Source: an uncultured Prevotellaceae bacterium
Lineage (GTDB): Bacteria; Bacteroidota; Bacteroidia; Bacteroidales; Bacteroidaceae
Length of the DNA: 64,000 bases
Reading direction: 5' to 3'
Assembly (NCBI GenBank): GCA_902762565.1
Contig: CACWOS010000026.1
Location: 1 to 64,000 of the forward strand
The notes beneath the pieces are model-generated. The model saw only the letters and a list, made by a program, of their open reading frames with translations. It had not been told where the DNA came from and made no database searches. The position numbers and the translations under genes are program-made. Shown in pieces: positions 14,402 through 24,090 of the stretch (positions are counted from its first letter, which is position 1; every line of letters begins with the position of its first letter).

Positions 14402-17400
14402 ATGAACAAACTGAAAAGAATACTCATAGTCTTATTGCTGGCAGTACCTCTGGCTGTAGCAGGTCTATACCTGTTCAAGACACTGGATGCACGCGATGGT
14501 CTGACCAGCAGTCAGGTGAACTGCGTGCTGAAAGACTCGCGTGGATACCTTTGGTTTGGCACTACAGCAGGTTTATACCGCTATGACGGCTATACGTTCC
14601 GCAATTTCCAGTGTAACTCGCAGGACGGCTCATCGCTACCCGACAGCTACATCATCAGTATGCAGGAAACACTAGAGGGTACGTTGTGGATAGAAACATC
14701 GGCCGGATTCTGCGTCTACCATCCCCAGACGGAGAATTTCGAGCGCGACATGAAGCAGGTATATGCTCGCATGGGTATTGAAGGACAGCCTAATGTAGTC
14801 TATGTGGACCGTCACAAGAATTTCTGGGCCTCAATACCCAACAAGGGCGTGGTGGCCTATAACCAACAGCAACAGACCAGCTACGAGTTTGGCTACACCA
14901 ACGATGCGGTGGGTATTCCACAGGGTGTGATTTGTTCTATCAGCGAATGTCGCGACGGAGCCGTACTAGTGTATGACGACGGACGTTTGGTATGTTGCGA
15001 CATCATGCACCAACAACACACAGTATGGCAGACTGACTTTATCGCCGAACACGGACTACGACGCAGCAAGTCACTAAAAGCCTTTGCCGACCAGATGGAC
15101 AACATCTGGCTTTATGGACAGGGTACATTGATGATGTATAACAAGAACACGAACCAGTGGGATACAAACATTGGCAACCAACTGGGACTGACCGGTATCA
15201 GTGTAGACCATATTGTTAACGGCATGGCCGGCGATCGTAGCGGTAACATATGGATAGGTACCGACCGTTTAGGTCTTATACGCATGAATGTCAACACCCA
15301 CGAGACAGAAAACGTGCCCCCACGCAACTTCAACGATCAGCATAAGATAATCCAAGAAGTAATAGGCGTACAGAGCCTTTATGTTGACGACACAGACCTG
15401 CTATGGGTTGGAACCGAGAAGTCTGGTATAGCCTACTACGGCAGCAATATCTATAAGTTTGAAGCCGACATGATTGGCGATATTACAGCTATTGCAGAAG
15501 ATAAAGACGGTAACCTTTGGTATGGTACGAGCGATAAAGGCATCCTCAACTACGAGGGCCAGTTGGCTAGTCGTAAAGTAACTTGTATGGCAACTACACC
15601 AGATGGAAGCCTTTGGGTGGGATCGAAGCAGAACGGACTGACACGTATCAAGGATGGTGTCACCACCTACTATTCATCGGCTCGCGATAGTATGAAATCA
15701 TTGATTGACGACCACATTAACGCTTTGTGTGCTGATAAGACGGGTAACCTATGGATAGCGACCAACGGCGGTTTGCAGGTGTACAGTCCAAAGATGAACA
15801 CTTTCAGTAGCTATACGCGTGAGAACGGCATGCTGAATACCAACAACATCACCTCACTCTATTACGGTACAGACAACAATCTGCTGATTGGTACGGCCGA
15901 GGGAATGATCATCCTCAACCTGTCGACCCGCAAAAAAACTGTGCTAACGGGTAATACGACCAATCTGCTCTCTTTTACCAACAACTATATCACACAGGTT
16001 CATGAAGACTCGCGAGGACTAATATGGATAGGTACGCGCGAGGGTATTAACATACTGAACCCTGAGTCAGACGAGCTCTACTATGTTACAGAAACCGACG
16101 GACTATGCAACAACTCAATCTGTGGTATTGCTGAGGATAAGAGCGGAAGTATATGGGTGACTACCAGCAATGGTATTAGCCGTATCGTTGTGCAGCGCAA
16201 TCATGAAGACGGAACTTTTGCTTTTGGACTATATAACTACAGCACTAACGATGGTCTACAGAGCAACGAATTCAATATGGGTGCTATTCTGTCAAGGAAT
16301 CAGTCTGGTAAAGTCATATTTGGCGGACTCTATGGCATTAACTGGGTTCGTGAAGGAGCAAAGGACGATCAGGAAACACTACCCCGCGTGATGCTGACCC
16401 AGTTGTTTATCGGTGAAGAAGAGATTATGACTGGACACGCCTACGACAATCGTGTCATTTTAACATCGGCTCTCAACGAAAGCAGTAAGATTGAACTGAA
16501 GAATAGTCAAAACACTTTCACTATTAAATTTGCTGCCGGTAACTACAACAAAGGAGAACGCCTCCAGTTCATGTATTGGATGGAAGGTCGCGACAATGAC
16601 TGGCGCAATGGTGATGCCATGCTACATGGTGTTAAATTTCAAAACCTGAGTAGTGGTGACTATACATTACATGTAAAGGCTGTCAGTGCGGACGGTGCTG
16701 TCAGCAATCAGGAACGTAAACTTGACATCACTATAGATCGTCCATGGTGGTTGTCATGGTGGATGCTCACCTTTTACGTCATCATAGCCATCGTAGCCCT
16801 CGTCATCTGGCGCTATGGTATTGGCAAAGTGAAGCATATATGGATGAGTAAGAAGGCTGTCATTGAAGAGTTGAAACGACAGCGTGAGGAAATTAAACTG
16901 GCCAGTGATGACTTGCGACAGCCTATGGCTCGCATGACGACCATCATTGGCGGTATGGCAGAAAACGAGCAAACACTGGAGGGCCGCGAGCAACTGAATT
17001 CACTGCATTTCCAGTTGCTACAGGTCATCACACGAATCTCAGAAATGCAGTCTGTATTGGAGAATCCTGAAAAACAGGCTACGTCGTCAGCTAAAGACCG
17101 CTTGGAACTGAACGACAAGGGACAGGTTGCATTGGCCTACAACGTCAGCAACGAACTCGCCATAGATGTCAAGCCATTGAAAGTAGACTCGCAGGCCAAG
17201 AAGTTTGCTGTCGTACTGATTGACGACAATCGCGAGTTCCTGAACTTCATGAATGCGCACCTACGTGACGTCTACAATTTCCACGCTTATGCTACCATTA
17301 AAGAAGCACTGCCAGATATCGAGACTCTGAATGCTGATCTTGTCATCTGCAAGCAGAACTTAACACCGATGACAGGTAGTGAGCTCTGTACACAGTTCAA

Positions 17401-18169
17401 GATGGACAGCCGCCGTAGCAAGACGAAGTTCGTACTGCTGACGGATGGCGTGCTGACACAACAGGACATGACCGATCAGAACATTACACTGGCTGCTGAT
17501 GACTATCTGGCTAAGCCATTCAATGTACAAGAGGCTGTCATGCGTTTCAACAAGCTGATGGGACTTGGACCTCTCGAAATGAATCAGGATGTCATTGAGG
17601 GTAGCGAAACACGTATGATTGAAGGTCGTAACGCTAGTATGACCACAGCAACAATGGTATATGAAGACCTCGATGAACTGAAAGCCAAGCATCAAGGTGA
17701 AGCTGGCGATGAGGAACAGGAAACGACCAAAGAACAGCAGCCTATTGAGAATGCACCTGCAACCCAGAACATGGGTGAACTGATGCACCAGAAGTACTAT
17801 GGTGGCAATACCATTGGCGATTACTCAATGAGCGAATCAATGGATCAGCAACTCATGCGCAATGTAGAACAATTTGTGCTGCAGAACATGAGTCGTGGAC
17901 AAATCAGTCTCGAAGAGATGGCAACCGCCATGGGAATGGGGCGCGTACCGTTCTTCCACAAAATACGTTCTATTACGACGAAGACGCCTGCCGAGGTGGT
18001 ACGCGATATTCGTTTGAAGCATGCATGTACACTGCTTGTCAGCACAAATGTCAACATGAGTGAGTTGGCTATCAACATTGGTTTCAAGACGGCCGAGAAC
18101 TTCGTCAATATCTTCAAGGAGAAGTTTGGCATGACACCTTTGGAGTATCGCCTAAAAAACAAGAAGTAA
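14402..18169 (+). CDS. Propeller sensor fused to AraC regulator; hybrid two-component-like protein with degenerate phosphorelay
   Basis: A 1255-residue inner-membrane protein with the layout of Bacteroidetes hybrid two-component systems. N-terminal anchor (residues 5-25); periplasmic region of two-component propeller repeats (repeated SxGNLWxGT-like motifs, about 35-680); Y_Y_Y domain (about 700-775); membrane helix (about 783-805); helical dimerisation-like segment; receiver-like domain (about 934-1060); AraC-type DNA-binding domain (about 1150-1255). Key residues are missing. At the histidine box the sequence reads ASDDLRQPMARM, so the phospho-accepting His is replaced by D836. No ATPase domain (N, G1 or G2 box) lies between it and the receiver. 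In the receiver the acidic pair D941-D942 and the AKPF lysine remain, but the acceptor Asp is K984 (VICKQNL). It would therefore signal without phosphotransfer, by conformation or dimerisation. It lies 2 bases before the phospholipase D-like gene. Confidence 0.88.
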   Translation: MNKLKRILIVLLLAVPLAVAGLYLFKTLDARDGLTSSQVNCVLKDSRGYLWFGTTAGLYRYDGYTFRNFQCNSQDGSSLPDSYIISMQETLEGTLWIETSAGFCVYHPQTENFERDMKQVYARMGIEGQPNVVYVDRHKNFWASIPNKGVVAYNQQQQTSYEFGYTNDAVGIPQGVICSISECRDGAVLVYDDGRLVCCDIMHQQHTVWQTDFIAEHGLRRSKSLKAFADQMDNIWLYGQGTLMMYNKNTNQWDTNIGNQLGLTGISVDHIVNGMAGDRSGNIWIGTDRLGLIRMNVNTHETENVPPRNFNDQHKIIQEVIGVQSLYVDDTDLLWVGTEKSGIAYYGSNIYKFEADMIGDITAIAEDKDGNLWYGTSDKGILNYEGQLASRKVTCMATTPDGSLWVGSKQNGLTRIKDGVTTYYSSARDSMKSLIDDHINALCADKTGNLWIATNGGLQVYSPKMNTFSSYTRENGMLNTNNITSLYYGTDNNLLIGTAEGMIILNLSTRKKTVLTGNTTNLLSFTNNYITQVHEDSRGLIWIGTREGINILNPESDELYYVTETDGLCNNSICGIAEDKSGSIWVTTSNGISRIVVQRNHEDGTFAFGLYNYSTNDGLQSNEFNMGAILSRNQSGKVIFGGLYGINWVREGAKDDQETLPRVMLTQLFIGEEEIMTGHAYDNRVILTSALNESSKIELKNSQNTFTIKFAAGNYNKGERLQFMYWMEGRDNDWRNGDAMLHGVKFQNLSSGDYTLHVKAVSADGAVSNQERKLDITIDRPWWLSWWMLTFYVIIAIVALVIWRYGIGKVKHIWMSKKAVIEELKRQREEIKLASDDLRQPMARMTTIIGGMAENEQTLEGREQLNSLHFQLLQVITRISEMQSVLENPEKQATSSAKDRLELNDKGQVALAYNVSNELAIDVKPLKVDSQAKKFAVVLIDDNREFLNFMNAHLRDVYNFHAYATIKEALPDIETLNADLVICKQNLTPMTGSELCTQFKMDSRRSKTKFVLLTDGVLTQQDMTDQNITLAADDYLAKPFNVQEAVMRFNKLMGLGPLEMNQDVIEGSETRMIEGRNASMTTATMVYEDLDELKAKHQGEAGDEEQETTKEQQPIENAPATQNMGELMHQKYYGGNTIGDYSMSESMDQQLMRNVEQFVLQNMSRGQISLEEMATAMGMGRVPFFHKIRSITTKTPAEVVRDIRLKHACTLLVSTNVNMSELAINIGFKTAENFVNIFKEKFGMTPLEYRLKNKK

Positions 18170-18171
18170 GC

Positions 18172-19431
18172 ATGTCTCGGAAAATTATTCTAACCATTTT
18201 TACTATCACAACCCTATCAGTGAGTGCTCAGACGAGCGACTCACTGATAGTTCAAACATTGCGTAAAAACAACATCTGTTTTTCACACGACAATAGTGTG
18301 ACGCTGTTGCTATCAGGACAACAGAAGTTCGACGATATGTTCCAAGCCATCAGGCAGGCCAAGAGCAGTATCCACCTAGAATATTTCAATTTCCGGAATG
18401 ACTCTATTGCAATGCTACTATTCGACCTGCTAAAGGAGAAAAGTAGACAGGGGGTGGAGGTTCGTGCCATGTTTGACGGCTTTGGCAATGATTCGAACAA
18501 CCAGCCACTGAAGAAGTACCACCTGAAGCCCCTGCGTGAAGAAGGTATAGACATCGTAGAGTATTCCCCTATCCGATTCCCTTGGATAAACCACATCTAT
18601 GGTCGCGACCATAGAAAGATTGTAGTCATCGATGGCAAGATTGCTTATACAGGCGGTATGAATGTGGCCGACTATTACATAAAAGGTACGGAACAAGTGG
18701 GTGAATGGCGTGATATGCACTGCCGCATTGAGGGTGATGCCGTCAACGAATTGCAGAGTATATTCCTACGTATCTGGAACCGTTCAACTAAGCAGAATGT
18801 TCATGGTACCAAATATTTCCGCGGAGGCACAGCAACTACATTTACGGCATTGAAACCTGATACCACCGCCACTAAAGGTTGTAAAATGGTGGGTATCATC
18901 AATAGAGAGCCTGGCATCACACCCAAGATTATGCGCACGTTCTATATCAACGCTATCAACCAGGCGCAAGACTCTATCCATATCATCAATCCCTATTTTA
19001 CACTGATTCCCACTGTAACCCGTGCACTTACCAAAGCCATCCGTCGAGGGGTAAAGGTAGAGATTATGCTGTCGTCGAAAAGTGATATTCCACTGACGCC
19101 CGATTGTGCCCTATATCAGGCACGCAAACTACAGAAGCGTGGTGCAATAGTGTGGCTCTACAAGCCAGGATTTCACCATTCCAAAATTATGATGGTCGAC
19201 GGACGCTATTGCACCGTTGGAAGCACCAATCTCGATGCACGCAGTTTGAAATGCGACTTTGAGGAAAATGCAGTGATTATAGACAAGAATACCACACAGG
19301 AACTTGATGACATGTTCTGGCGCGACAAGCAACAGTCGTTCCAATTGACAGACGAAACGTGGGATGAGTTCCGTACAGGTTGGCAGAAATTCCGTGGATG
19401 GTTTGCCCATCTGCTGCAGCCATTCCTCTAA
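18172..19431 (+). CDS. Secreted phospholipase D / cardiolipin synthase-like protein
   Basis: A 419-residue protein of the phospholipase D superfamily with both catalytic HxKx4D motifs: H147/K149/D154 in DHRKIVVIDGKIAYTGGMN and H336/K338/D343 in HHSKIMMVDGRYCTVGSTN. This is the organisation of bacterial cardiolipin synthases (ClsA/ClsB type). Unlike ClsA it lacks the two N-terminal membrane helices and begins with a cleavable-looking signal (IILTIFTITTLSVSAQ), so it probably works in the periplasm or at a membrane face. It likely joins phosphatidylglycerol units or transfers phosphatidyl groups; the exact substrate cannot be told. It starts 2 bases after the sensor-regulator gene, so the two are co-transcribed. 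Its 3' end overlaps the convergent TPR gene by 4 bases. Confidence 0.85.
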   Translation: MSRKIILTIFTITTLSVSAQTSDSLIVQTLRKNNICFSHDNSVTLLLSGQQKFDDMFQAIRQAKSSIHLEYFNFRNDSIAMLLFDLLKEKSRQGVEVRAMFDGFGNDSNNQPLKKYHLKPLREEGIDIVEYSPIRFPWINHIYGRDHRKIVVIDGKIAYTGGMNVADYYIKGTEQVGEWRDMHCRIEGDAVNELQSIFLRIWNRSTKQNVHGTKYFRGGTATTFTALKPDTTATKGCKMVGIINREPGITPKIMRTFYINAINQAQDSIHIINPYFTLIPTVTRALTKAIRRGVKVEIMLSSKSDIPLTPDCALYQARKLQKRGAIVWLYKPGFHHSKIMMVDGRYCTVGSTNLDARSLKCDFEENAVIIDKNTTQELDDMFWRDKQQSFQLTDETWDEFRTGWQKFRGWFAHLLQPFL

Positions 19432-21617
19432 AACGGAAGATCGTTGCTTCTTTCTTCTGCCCTACGAGCAGAATCATGTTGCATGACCATCGCCTGCATC
19501 AGTCGGATGTCTGTATCAGTAATACCGCGATGATATAACCATTCTTGATTGCGGAACACCTCATAATAGTCACCACCCAAAGTGTAATACTGGTCGAAAC
19601 AAGCATCGGCTTCCTTAATGTTTCCCAATAGCCACTGACAATAGCCCATATTCAGGTAATCCTCGCTGGTAACACTGTCGCTGCTGATTAATTTTTGATA
19701 AAGTTTATCAGCCTGTTCCAGTTTACCATCACACGTCAATGTCCATGCCAGCACACGCTGGATATTGACATCATCCTCATGTTCGTAGTTCAACTGATAG
19801 AGTAATTTCAGGGCATCCTCGTATTCTTCTAGATTTACCAGACATATTGCCTTATTCAGCATATAGCTTATCTTGCCCGGATGCAACAATAGCAAACGTT
19901 CGTAGTCTTCATCGGCCTCCTCATACATCCCGTCACTGAAGAAAGAACGTGCTCTGGCTGACAAGGCTCGTTCGTTGTCAGGCTCGAACTGGAGAGCAGC
20001 CGAGAAATCCTCTTTCCACAGATAGTACTGCACATCATGCATCGAATCAGGGAAGGTGTCGAGCAATTGGTTCATCTCGCTAAAATAGCGATGCTTATTC
20101 ATAACCCGCACCACTTCAGGCTTATAGGCATCCAGCGGTGTATTGACAAACTGACTCGAACAGAAAAAACAGAAGACGGGCAAATAAGAAGCATGACGGT
20201 CGAAGGGATTAATGAACGCCTGACGGTTGGGGAACAGACGGAAGAATCGGTACAGGTCCATCAGATAGTTGCGACGGATGTACGCTGCCGTCTGCTGCTT
20301 ACTTTCATCGGGCGCCATCTCACCCATGCCGGCTTCACCACGCTTCATAGCCTGGCGAACGCTTTCCGGCAATTGATTGATAACTTGTTGGAAAGCAATC
20401 AGAAACGAATACTTGTCACTGTTACAGAACGGTCCCTTGCTCAACAATGACTCTAAGAAACGGTTGTCCTCATACTTATCAACAAACTGAGCAATATCAG
20501 GATGTTGCAAAAAGAATGGCACGAACCAATTGGATATATCATAAAAGAACGGAAAGCGCTTTGTCTGCGAAAAACCACCATAGAAGATATCAGCTCCCTT
20601 GCGCTGCATGTCTATCATGCGTTGGAACGACTGTTCTAACTTCTCCATACGCTGTTCTGAGGCATCCGGATGTAGCGCATCCTCCAAGGGGTCGTCTTCC
20701 ACCTCCTCGATACCATTTCTGGTCACGCGGAAATTTTGGTTATTGATGATGTCGGGCATGATTTCGTTATTGATAGTATTCGTATCCTTCTCGGCATCCA
20801 TCGTATATATCATCTGAATCTGCAACTCCGTCAACTCATTGCATACGCGTTTCGACTTCAATAGTTCCTCGACTAAAGCACGCTGTTCAGGATAAATCTG
20901 ACGCATGTCATCGTCAATGCCCAATACCCAACCAACAAGGGCTCGTTGGCGCACATGCTCATCAGTCGAACGACGATACACGCCAACCAACGTACGAAAC
21001 TTCACTATGTCAAAACGATTCATCAAAGACAACATTACCGCCGACACCAATAATTGCTGGTCGACAGCATCGATAGTGGGCGAAACCAAAATTTCCTCCA
21101 ACACACGTCCCGTACTGTCTGTCCACATGTTCGATGTCAGCAAGAAACCAAACAATTGATTCATCTGCTGCTGATGAGCCTTATAAAGGGTTAGAGTTTT
21201 CTGCTTTCGTGTATGTTCAGGCTCTAGTTCCAGCATAGCCACCTCACTCACAAAGTTCTCCATCTCTTGACGCGTTTCTTCCAAATTCATTGGACGTCCC
21301 GTCTGACGGGCATTGTTGTGCAACTGCTGAAGGAACGACGTGGCACTCAGGTGTCGGTGGATGGCGATATTGGCCATCAGCACATAAATGCGCTGCAATA
21401 GTTTATTGTATTGTGTATCGCGTTCCGGGTCGGTGGCGCCCTGTATCCAGTAGTCAGCCATCAAGTCGTATTCGCTCTTCAACGTTTCCAATTTCTCGCG
21501 AGTCTGCTGGTTAGGCCACGCCATCAAATAGGTGTCCAACTCCATGATGGCTAGTCCAGCATTGCCTGCCCGCAGTTGTGCATAGATACGCTGCAGCGAT
21601 GTATCAATTGCTCCCAT
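19428..21617 (-). CDS. Large TPR-repeat protein, cytoplasmic
   Basis: A 729-residue protein without signal peptide or membrane segment. The C-terminal third (about residues 530-700) holds tetratricopeptide repeats, for example ALSARARSFFSDGMYEEADEDYERLL, ISYMLNKAICLVNLEEYEDALKLL and DYLNMGYCQWLLGNIKEADACF. The N-terminal two thirds is helical and has no recognised domain. It is probably a scaffold or adaptor. The start codon overlaps the stop of the upstream lipoprotein gene by one base (TAATG), so the pair is made together. Function unknown. Confidence 0.75.
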   Translation of the reverse strand: MGAIDTSLQRIYAQLRAGNAGLAIMELDTYLMAWPNQQTREKLETLKSEYDLMADYWIQGATDPERDTQYNKLLQRIYVLMANIAIHRHLSATSFLQQLHNNARQTGRPMNLEETRQEMENFVSEVAMLELEPEHTRKQKTLTLYKAHQQQMNQLFGFLLTSNMWTDSTGRVLEEILVSPTIDAVDQQLLVSAVMLSLMNRFDIVKFRTLVGVYRRSTDEHVRQRALVGWVLGIDDDMRQIYPEQRALVEELLKSKRVCNELTELQIQMIYTMDAEKDTNTINNEIMPDIINNQNFRVTRNGIEEVEDDPLEDALHPDASEQRMEKLEQSFQRMIDMQRKGADIFYGGFSQTKRFPFFYDISNWFVPFFLQHPDIAQFVDKYEDNRFLESLLSKGPFCNSDKYSFLIAFQQVINQLPESVRQAMKRGEAGMGEMAPDESKQQTAAYIRRNYLMDLYRFFRLFPNRQAFINPFDRHASYLPVFCFFCSSQFVNTPLDAYKPEVVRVMNKHRYFSEMNQLLDTFPDSMHDVQYYLWKEDFSAALQFEPDNERALSARARSFFSDGMYEEADEDYERLLLLHPGKISYMLNKAICLVNLEEYEDALKLLYQLNYEHEDDVNIQRVLAWTLTCDGKLEQADKLYQKLISSDSVTSEDYLNMGYCQWLLGNIKEADACFDQYYTLGGDYYEVFRNQEWLYHRGITDTDIRLMQAMVMQHDSARRAEERSNDLPF

Positions 21618-22621
21618 TACTTCTTACCTTTCGCTTTAGCCTTTTTGGTTTTTGCTGTTGGCTTTACTCCTTTAGTCTCATCTTTTTTCACGACCTTCAC
21701 ACCCAACCACTTCTCTATCTGAGCTACATCCTCCTGACGTGGACCACGTACGTGTACATACGGATTCTTCCTAACATCGGGCAGTGAGTCCACGACCTCC
21801 TTTCTAACATTACAATATCGTATGATGAGATCATGATAGTATTTGTATCCATTCTTGTTGATTGAGTCACAAGCCTGATTATAAGCCTTGACGAATAATA
21901 CCAACTGTTTACCACGTTCTGGATGACGCATTTCCTTTTCGCGGAAAGCAATCACACCAGGTTGAATCTTTGTAGTACGCGAATCATAAATGACTTGATG
22001 TTTCATTAAACGGGCCATTGAGGCCTGTGGTTCAGTCATCCAAAGGGCATCCATCTCGTTGTTCTGCAACATCTGTACACGAACATTCACATCGTTAATC
22101 TGTATCTTGAATACACGTTCTTCCTTCAGTTTAACAGAATCAACGACTTTGTCAGTCAGCATATCAGTAAATGAGAATCGCGTCATAGCAACCATCTTGT
22201 CGTCCAACTGTTTTAGTTGATGAATGCGGGCATTGCGATTGGTGATAAGCTGCCAGTAGGCATTTGTCACCGTCACATAGCGAAGTTTTAGTCCACGTTG
22301 CTGCATACGGATAGCCCGTACTAGATCAGTTACCATACCCTCTACCCTGCCTCGCTCTATCGCGGTATCGCAGTCCATCTGAGCAGTAAAATGCTTCAAG
22401 CGGACACCACCATGAACGGAATCGAACAATTGATAGTATTCTGCTACATACAGAGGGAGGCAATCTAATGTTGGTAGCACGGCTACTTTCAGAGCGGACG
22501 AATCCCTGCGCATAGCTTCACGACGATTCTCGGCAGCCTCACGCTTCGTCTCCTCATAACTCTTACCGCATGCCATTAAAAGCAATACGCAAGATATCAT
22601 TATTATTATTGATTTCTTCAT
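21617..22621 (-). CDS. Solute-binding-protein-like lipoprotein (NMT1/SsuA type) with lysine-rich tail
   Basis: A 334-residue lipoprotein. The lipobox is LLLMAC with the acylated Cys at residue 18. The middle (about 45-290) resembles periplasmic substrate-binding proteins of the NMT1/THI5/SsuA group: VAVLPTLDCLPLYVAEYY, then the GRVEGMVTDLVRAI segment and MLQNNEMDALWMTEPQA. No ABC permease or ATPase gene is near, so it may serve another purpose, perhaps sensing. The last 20 residues are almost only Lys, Ala, Thr and Gly, histone-like and unusual for a lipoprotein. A longer frame extends 83 codons upstream but crosses the radA promoter; the signal peptide at 22621 marks the true start. -7 box at 22630-22637. 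Co-transcribed with the TPR gene. Confidence 0.78.
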   Translation of the reverse strand: MKKSIIIMISCVLLLMACGKSYEETKREAAENRREAMRRDSSALKVAVLPTLDCLPLYVAEYYQLFDSVHGGVRLKHFTAQMDCDTAIERGRVEGMVTDLVRAIRMQQRGLKLRYVTVTNAYWQLITNRNARIHQLKQLDDKMVAMTRFSFTDMLTDKVVDSVKLKEERVFKIQINDVNVRVQMLQNNEMDALWMTEPQASMARLMKHQVIYDSRTTKIQPGVIAFREKEMRHPERGKQLVLFVKAYNQACDSINKNGYKYYHDLIIRYCNVRKEVVDSLPDVRKNPYVHVRGPRQEDVAQIEKWLGVKVVKKDETKGVKPTAKTKKAKAKGKK

Positions 22622-22629
22622 AATCGCTG

Positions 22630-22637
22630 CAAAAGTA
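22630..22637 (-). promoter_or_regulatory. -7 box of the lipoprotein-TPR operon
   Basis: TACTTTTG on the minus strand, 8 bases before ATG 22621. It lies back to back with the radA promoter, so the two divergent promoters share about 50 bases. Confidence 0.6.
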
Positions 22638-22645
22638 CTAAAATA

Positions 22646-22677
22646 TTTGCAGTTTTGCAAGATTTTTCGTAATTTTG
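22646..22677 (+). promoter_or_regulatory. Promoter of radA
   Basis: TTTG (22646-22649), 20-base spacer, TAATTTTG (22670-22677), then only 8 bases to the ATG. The transcript would have almost no leader. Confidence 0.75.
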
Positions 22678-22685
22678 TAGCCACT

Positions 22686-24089
22686 ATGGCAAAGGATAAG
22701 ATCATGTATGTCTGTGAGAATTGCGGACAGGAATCAGCGAAATGGATAGGCAAGTGTCCTGCTTGCGGACAGTGGAACACGTATAAAGAGATTAAGGTAG
22801 CCGATACCAAGAAGCAGGTAGTAGCTACGTCGGCAGCAGCATCGGCGGGGCGCCAGTTGCGCGAAAACAAGGTGCTGCGCCTAAAAGAAATTTCTGCTCA
22901 CGATGACCCACGTATAGATATGCACGACAGTGAATTGAATCGTGTACTGGGTGGCGGACTTGTTCCTGGTAGCATCGTGCTCCTTGGTGGCGAACCGGGC
23001 ATCGGTAAGTCGACGTTAACACTACAAACCATGCTGAACCTGACGGACAAGCGCGTTCTTTATGTCAGTGGTGAGGAAAGCGCCCACCAGCTGAAAATGC
23101 GTGCCGAGCGCCTCAGTGCTGACGGTGGTTTTACCACTGACAATAACGACAACTTTCTCATTCTCTGCGAAAATTCTCTCGAAGCTATCTTCGAACACAT
23201 CAAAGAAATACAGCCCGAACTGATTATCATTGACTCCATTCAGACCATTTCCACTGAAGATGTTGAGTCGAGTGCCGGTTCCATCGCCCAGGTACGCGAA
23301 TGCGCCTCTGCCCTACTCCGCTTTGCCAAAACTAGTGGCATACCCGTTATCCTGATTGGTCATATCACGAAAGAAGGTACGTTGGCCGGACCAAAAATCC
23401 TGGAACACATTGTTGACACCGTCATCCAATTCGAAGGCGACCAACACTATATGTACCGTATTCTTCGCAGTATCAAGAACCGCTTTGGTTCGACGTCCGA
23501 ACTGGGTATCTACGAAATGCAGCAGACGGGTTTGCGACAAGTATCGAACCCCTCAGAACTGCTATTGACCGAGGACCACAATGGACTATCTGGTGTGGCT
23601 ATTTCGTCGGCCATAGAGGGCGTCCGTCCGTTCCTAGTCGAAACGCAGGCATTAGTCTCTACTGCCGCTTACGGTACGCCACAACGCTCGGCTACAGGTT
23701 TTGACCAGCGCCGACTAAACATGCTACTGGCCGTCTTGGAGAAGCGCGTGGGTTTCAAACTGATGCAGAAAGACGTCTTCTTGAATATTGCTGGTGGACT
23801 GCGTGTTACTGATATGGCGATGGACCTTTCTGTCATTGCCGCTGTGCTCAGCAGCAACGTCGACACCCCTATTGAAGAGGGCTGGTGCATGGCGGGCGAA
23901 GTCGGACTATCAGGAGAAGTGCGCCCTGTAGCTCGCATCGAACAACGTATCAGCGAGGCCGAGAAGTTGGGATTCCAACACATCATCATACCGAAATACA
24001 ACCTCTCAGCCCTCAATCGTAAGAAATTCAAAATCGAACTCGTTCCCGTCCGAAAAGTAGAAGAAGCACTTAGAGCATTATTTGGATAA
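22686..24089 (+). CDS. radA: DNA repair protein RadA
   Basis: A 467-residue protein of standard RadA length and order. A C4 zinc finger comes first (YVCENCGQESAKWIGKCPAC), then a RecA-like ATPase with Walker A GGEPGIGKST, then the RadA-specific motif KNRFGSTSE. Last is a Lon-protease-like C-terminal domain (about residues 285-467), ending PVRKVEEALRALFG. It processes recombination intermediates by driving branch migration. I used ATG 22686 rather than the one 13 codons earlier because the zinc finger starts right after it and the promoter ends at 22677. queC follows with one base between stop and start. Confidence 0.95.
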   Translation: MAKDKIMYVCENCGQESAKWIGKCPACGQWNTYKEIKVADTKKQVVATSAAASAGRQLRENKVLRLKEISAHDDPRIDMHDSELNRVLGGGLVPGSIVLLGGEPGIGKSTLTLQTMLNLTDKRVLYVSGEESAHQLKMRAERLSADGGFTTDNNDNFLILCENSLEAIFEHIKEIQPELIIIDSIQTISTEDVESSAGSIAQVRECASALLRFAKTSGIPVILIGHITKEGTLAGPKILEHIVDTVIQFEGDQHYMYRILRSIKNRFGSTSELGIYEMQQTGLRQVSNPSELLLTEDHNGLSGVAISSAIEGVRPFLVETQALVSTAAYGTPQRSATGFDQRRLNMLLAVLEKRVGFKLMQKDVFLNIAGGLRVTDMAMDLSVIAAVLSSNVDTPIEEGWCMAGEVGLSGEVRPVARIEQRISEAEKLGFQHIIIPKYNLSALNRKKFKIELVPVRKVEEALRALFG

Positions 24090-24090
24090 T

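Noticed and set aside
22622..22870. 83-codon upstream extension of the solute-binding lipoprotein
   Set aside because: It would overlap the radA start and its promoter; a proper lipoprotein signal begins at 22621.
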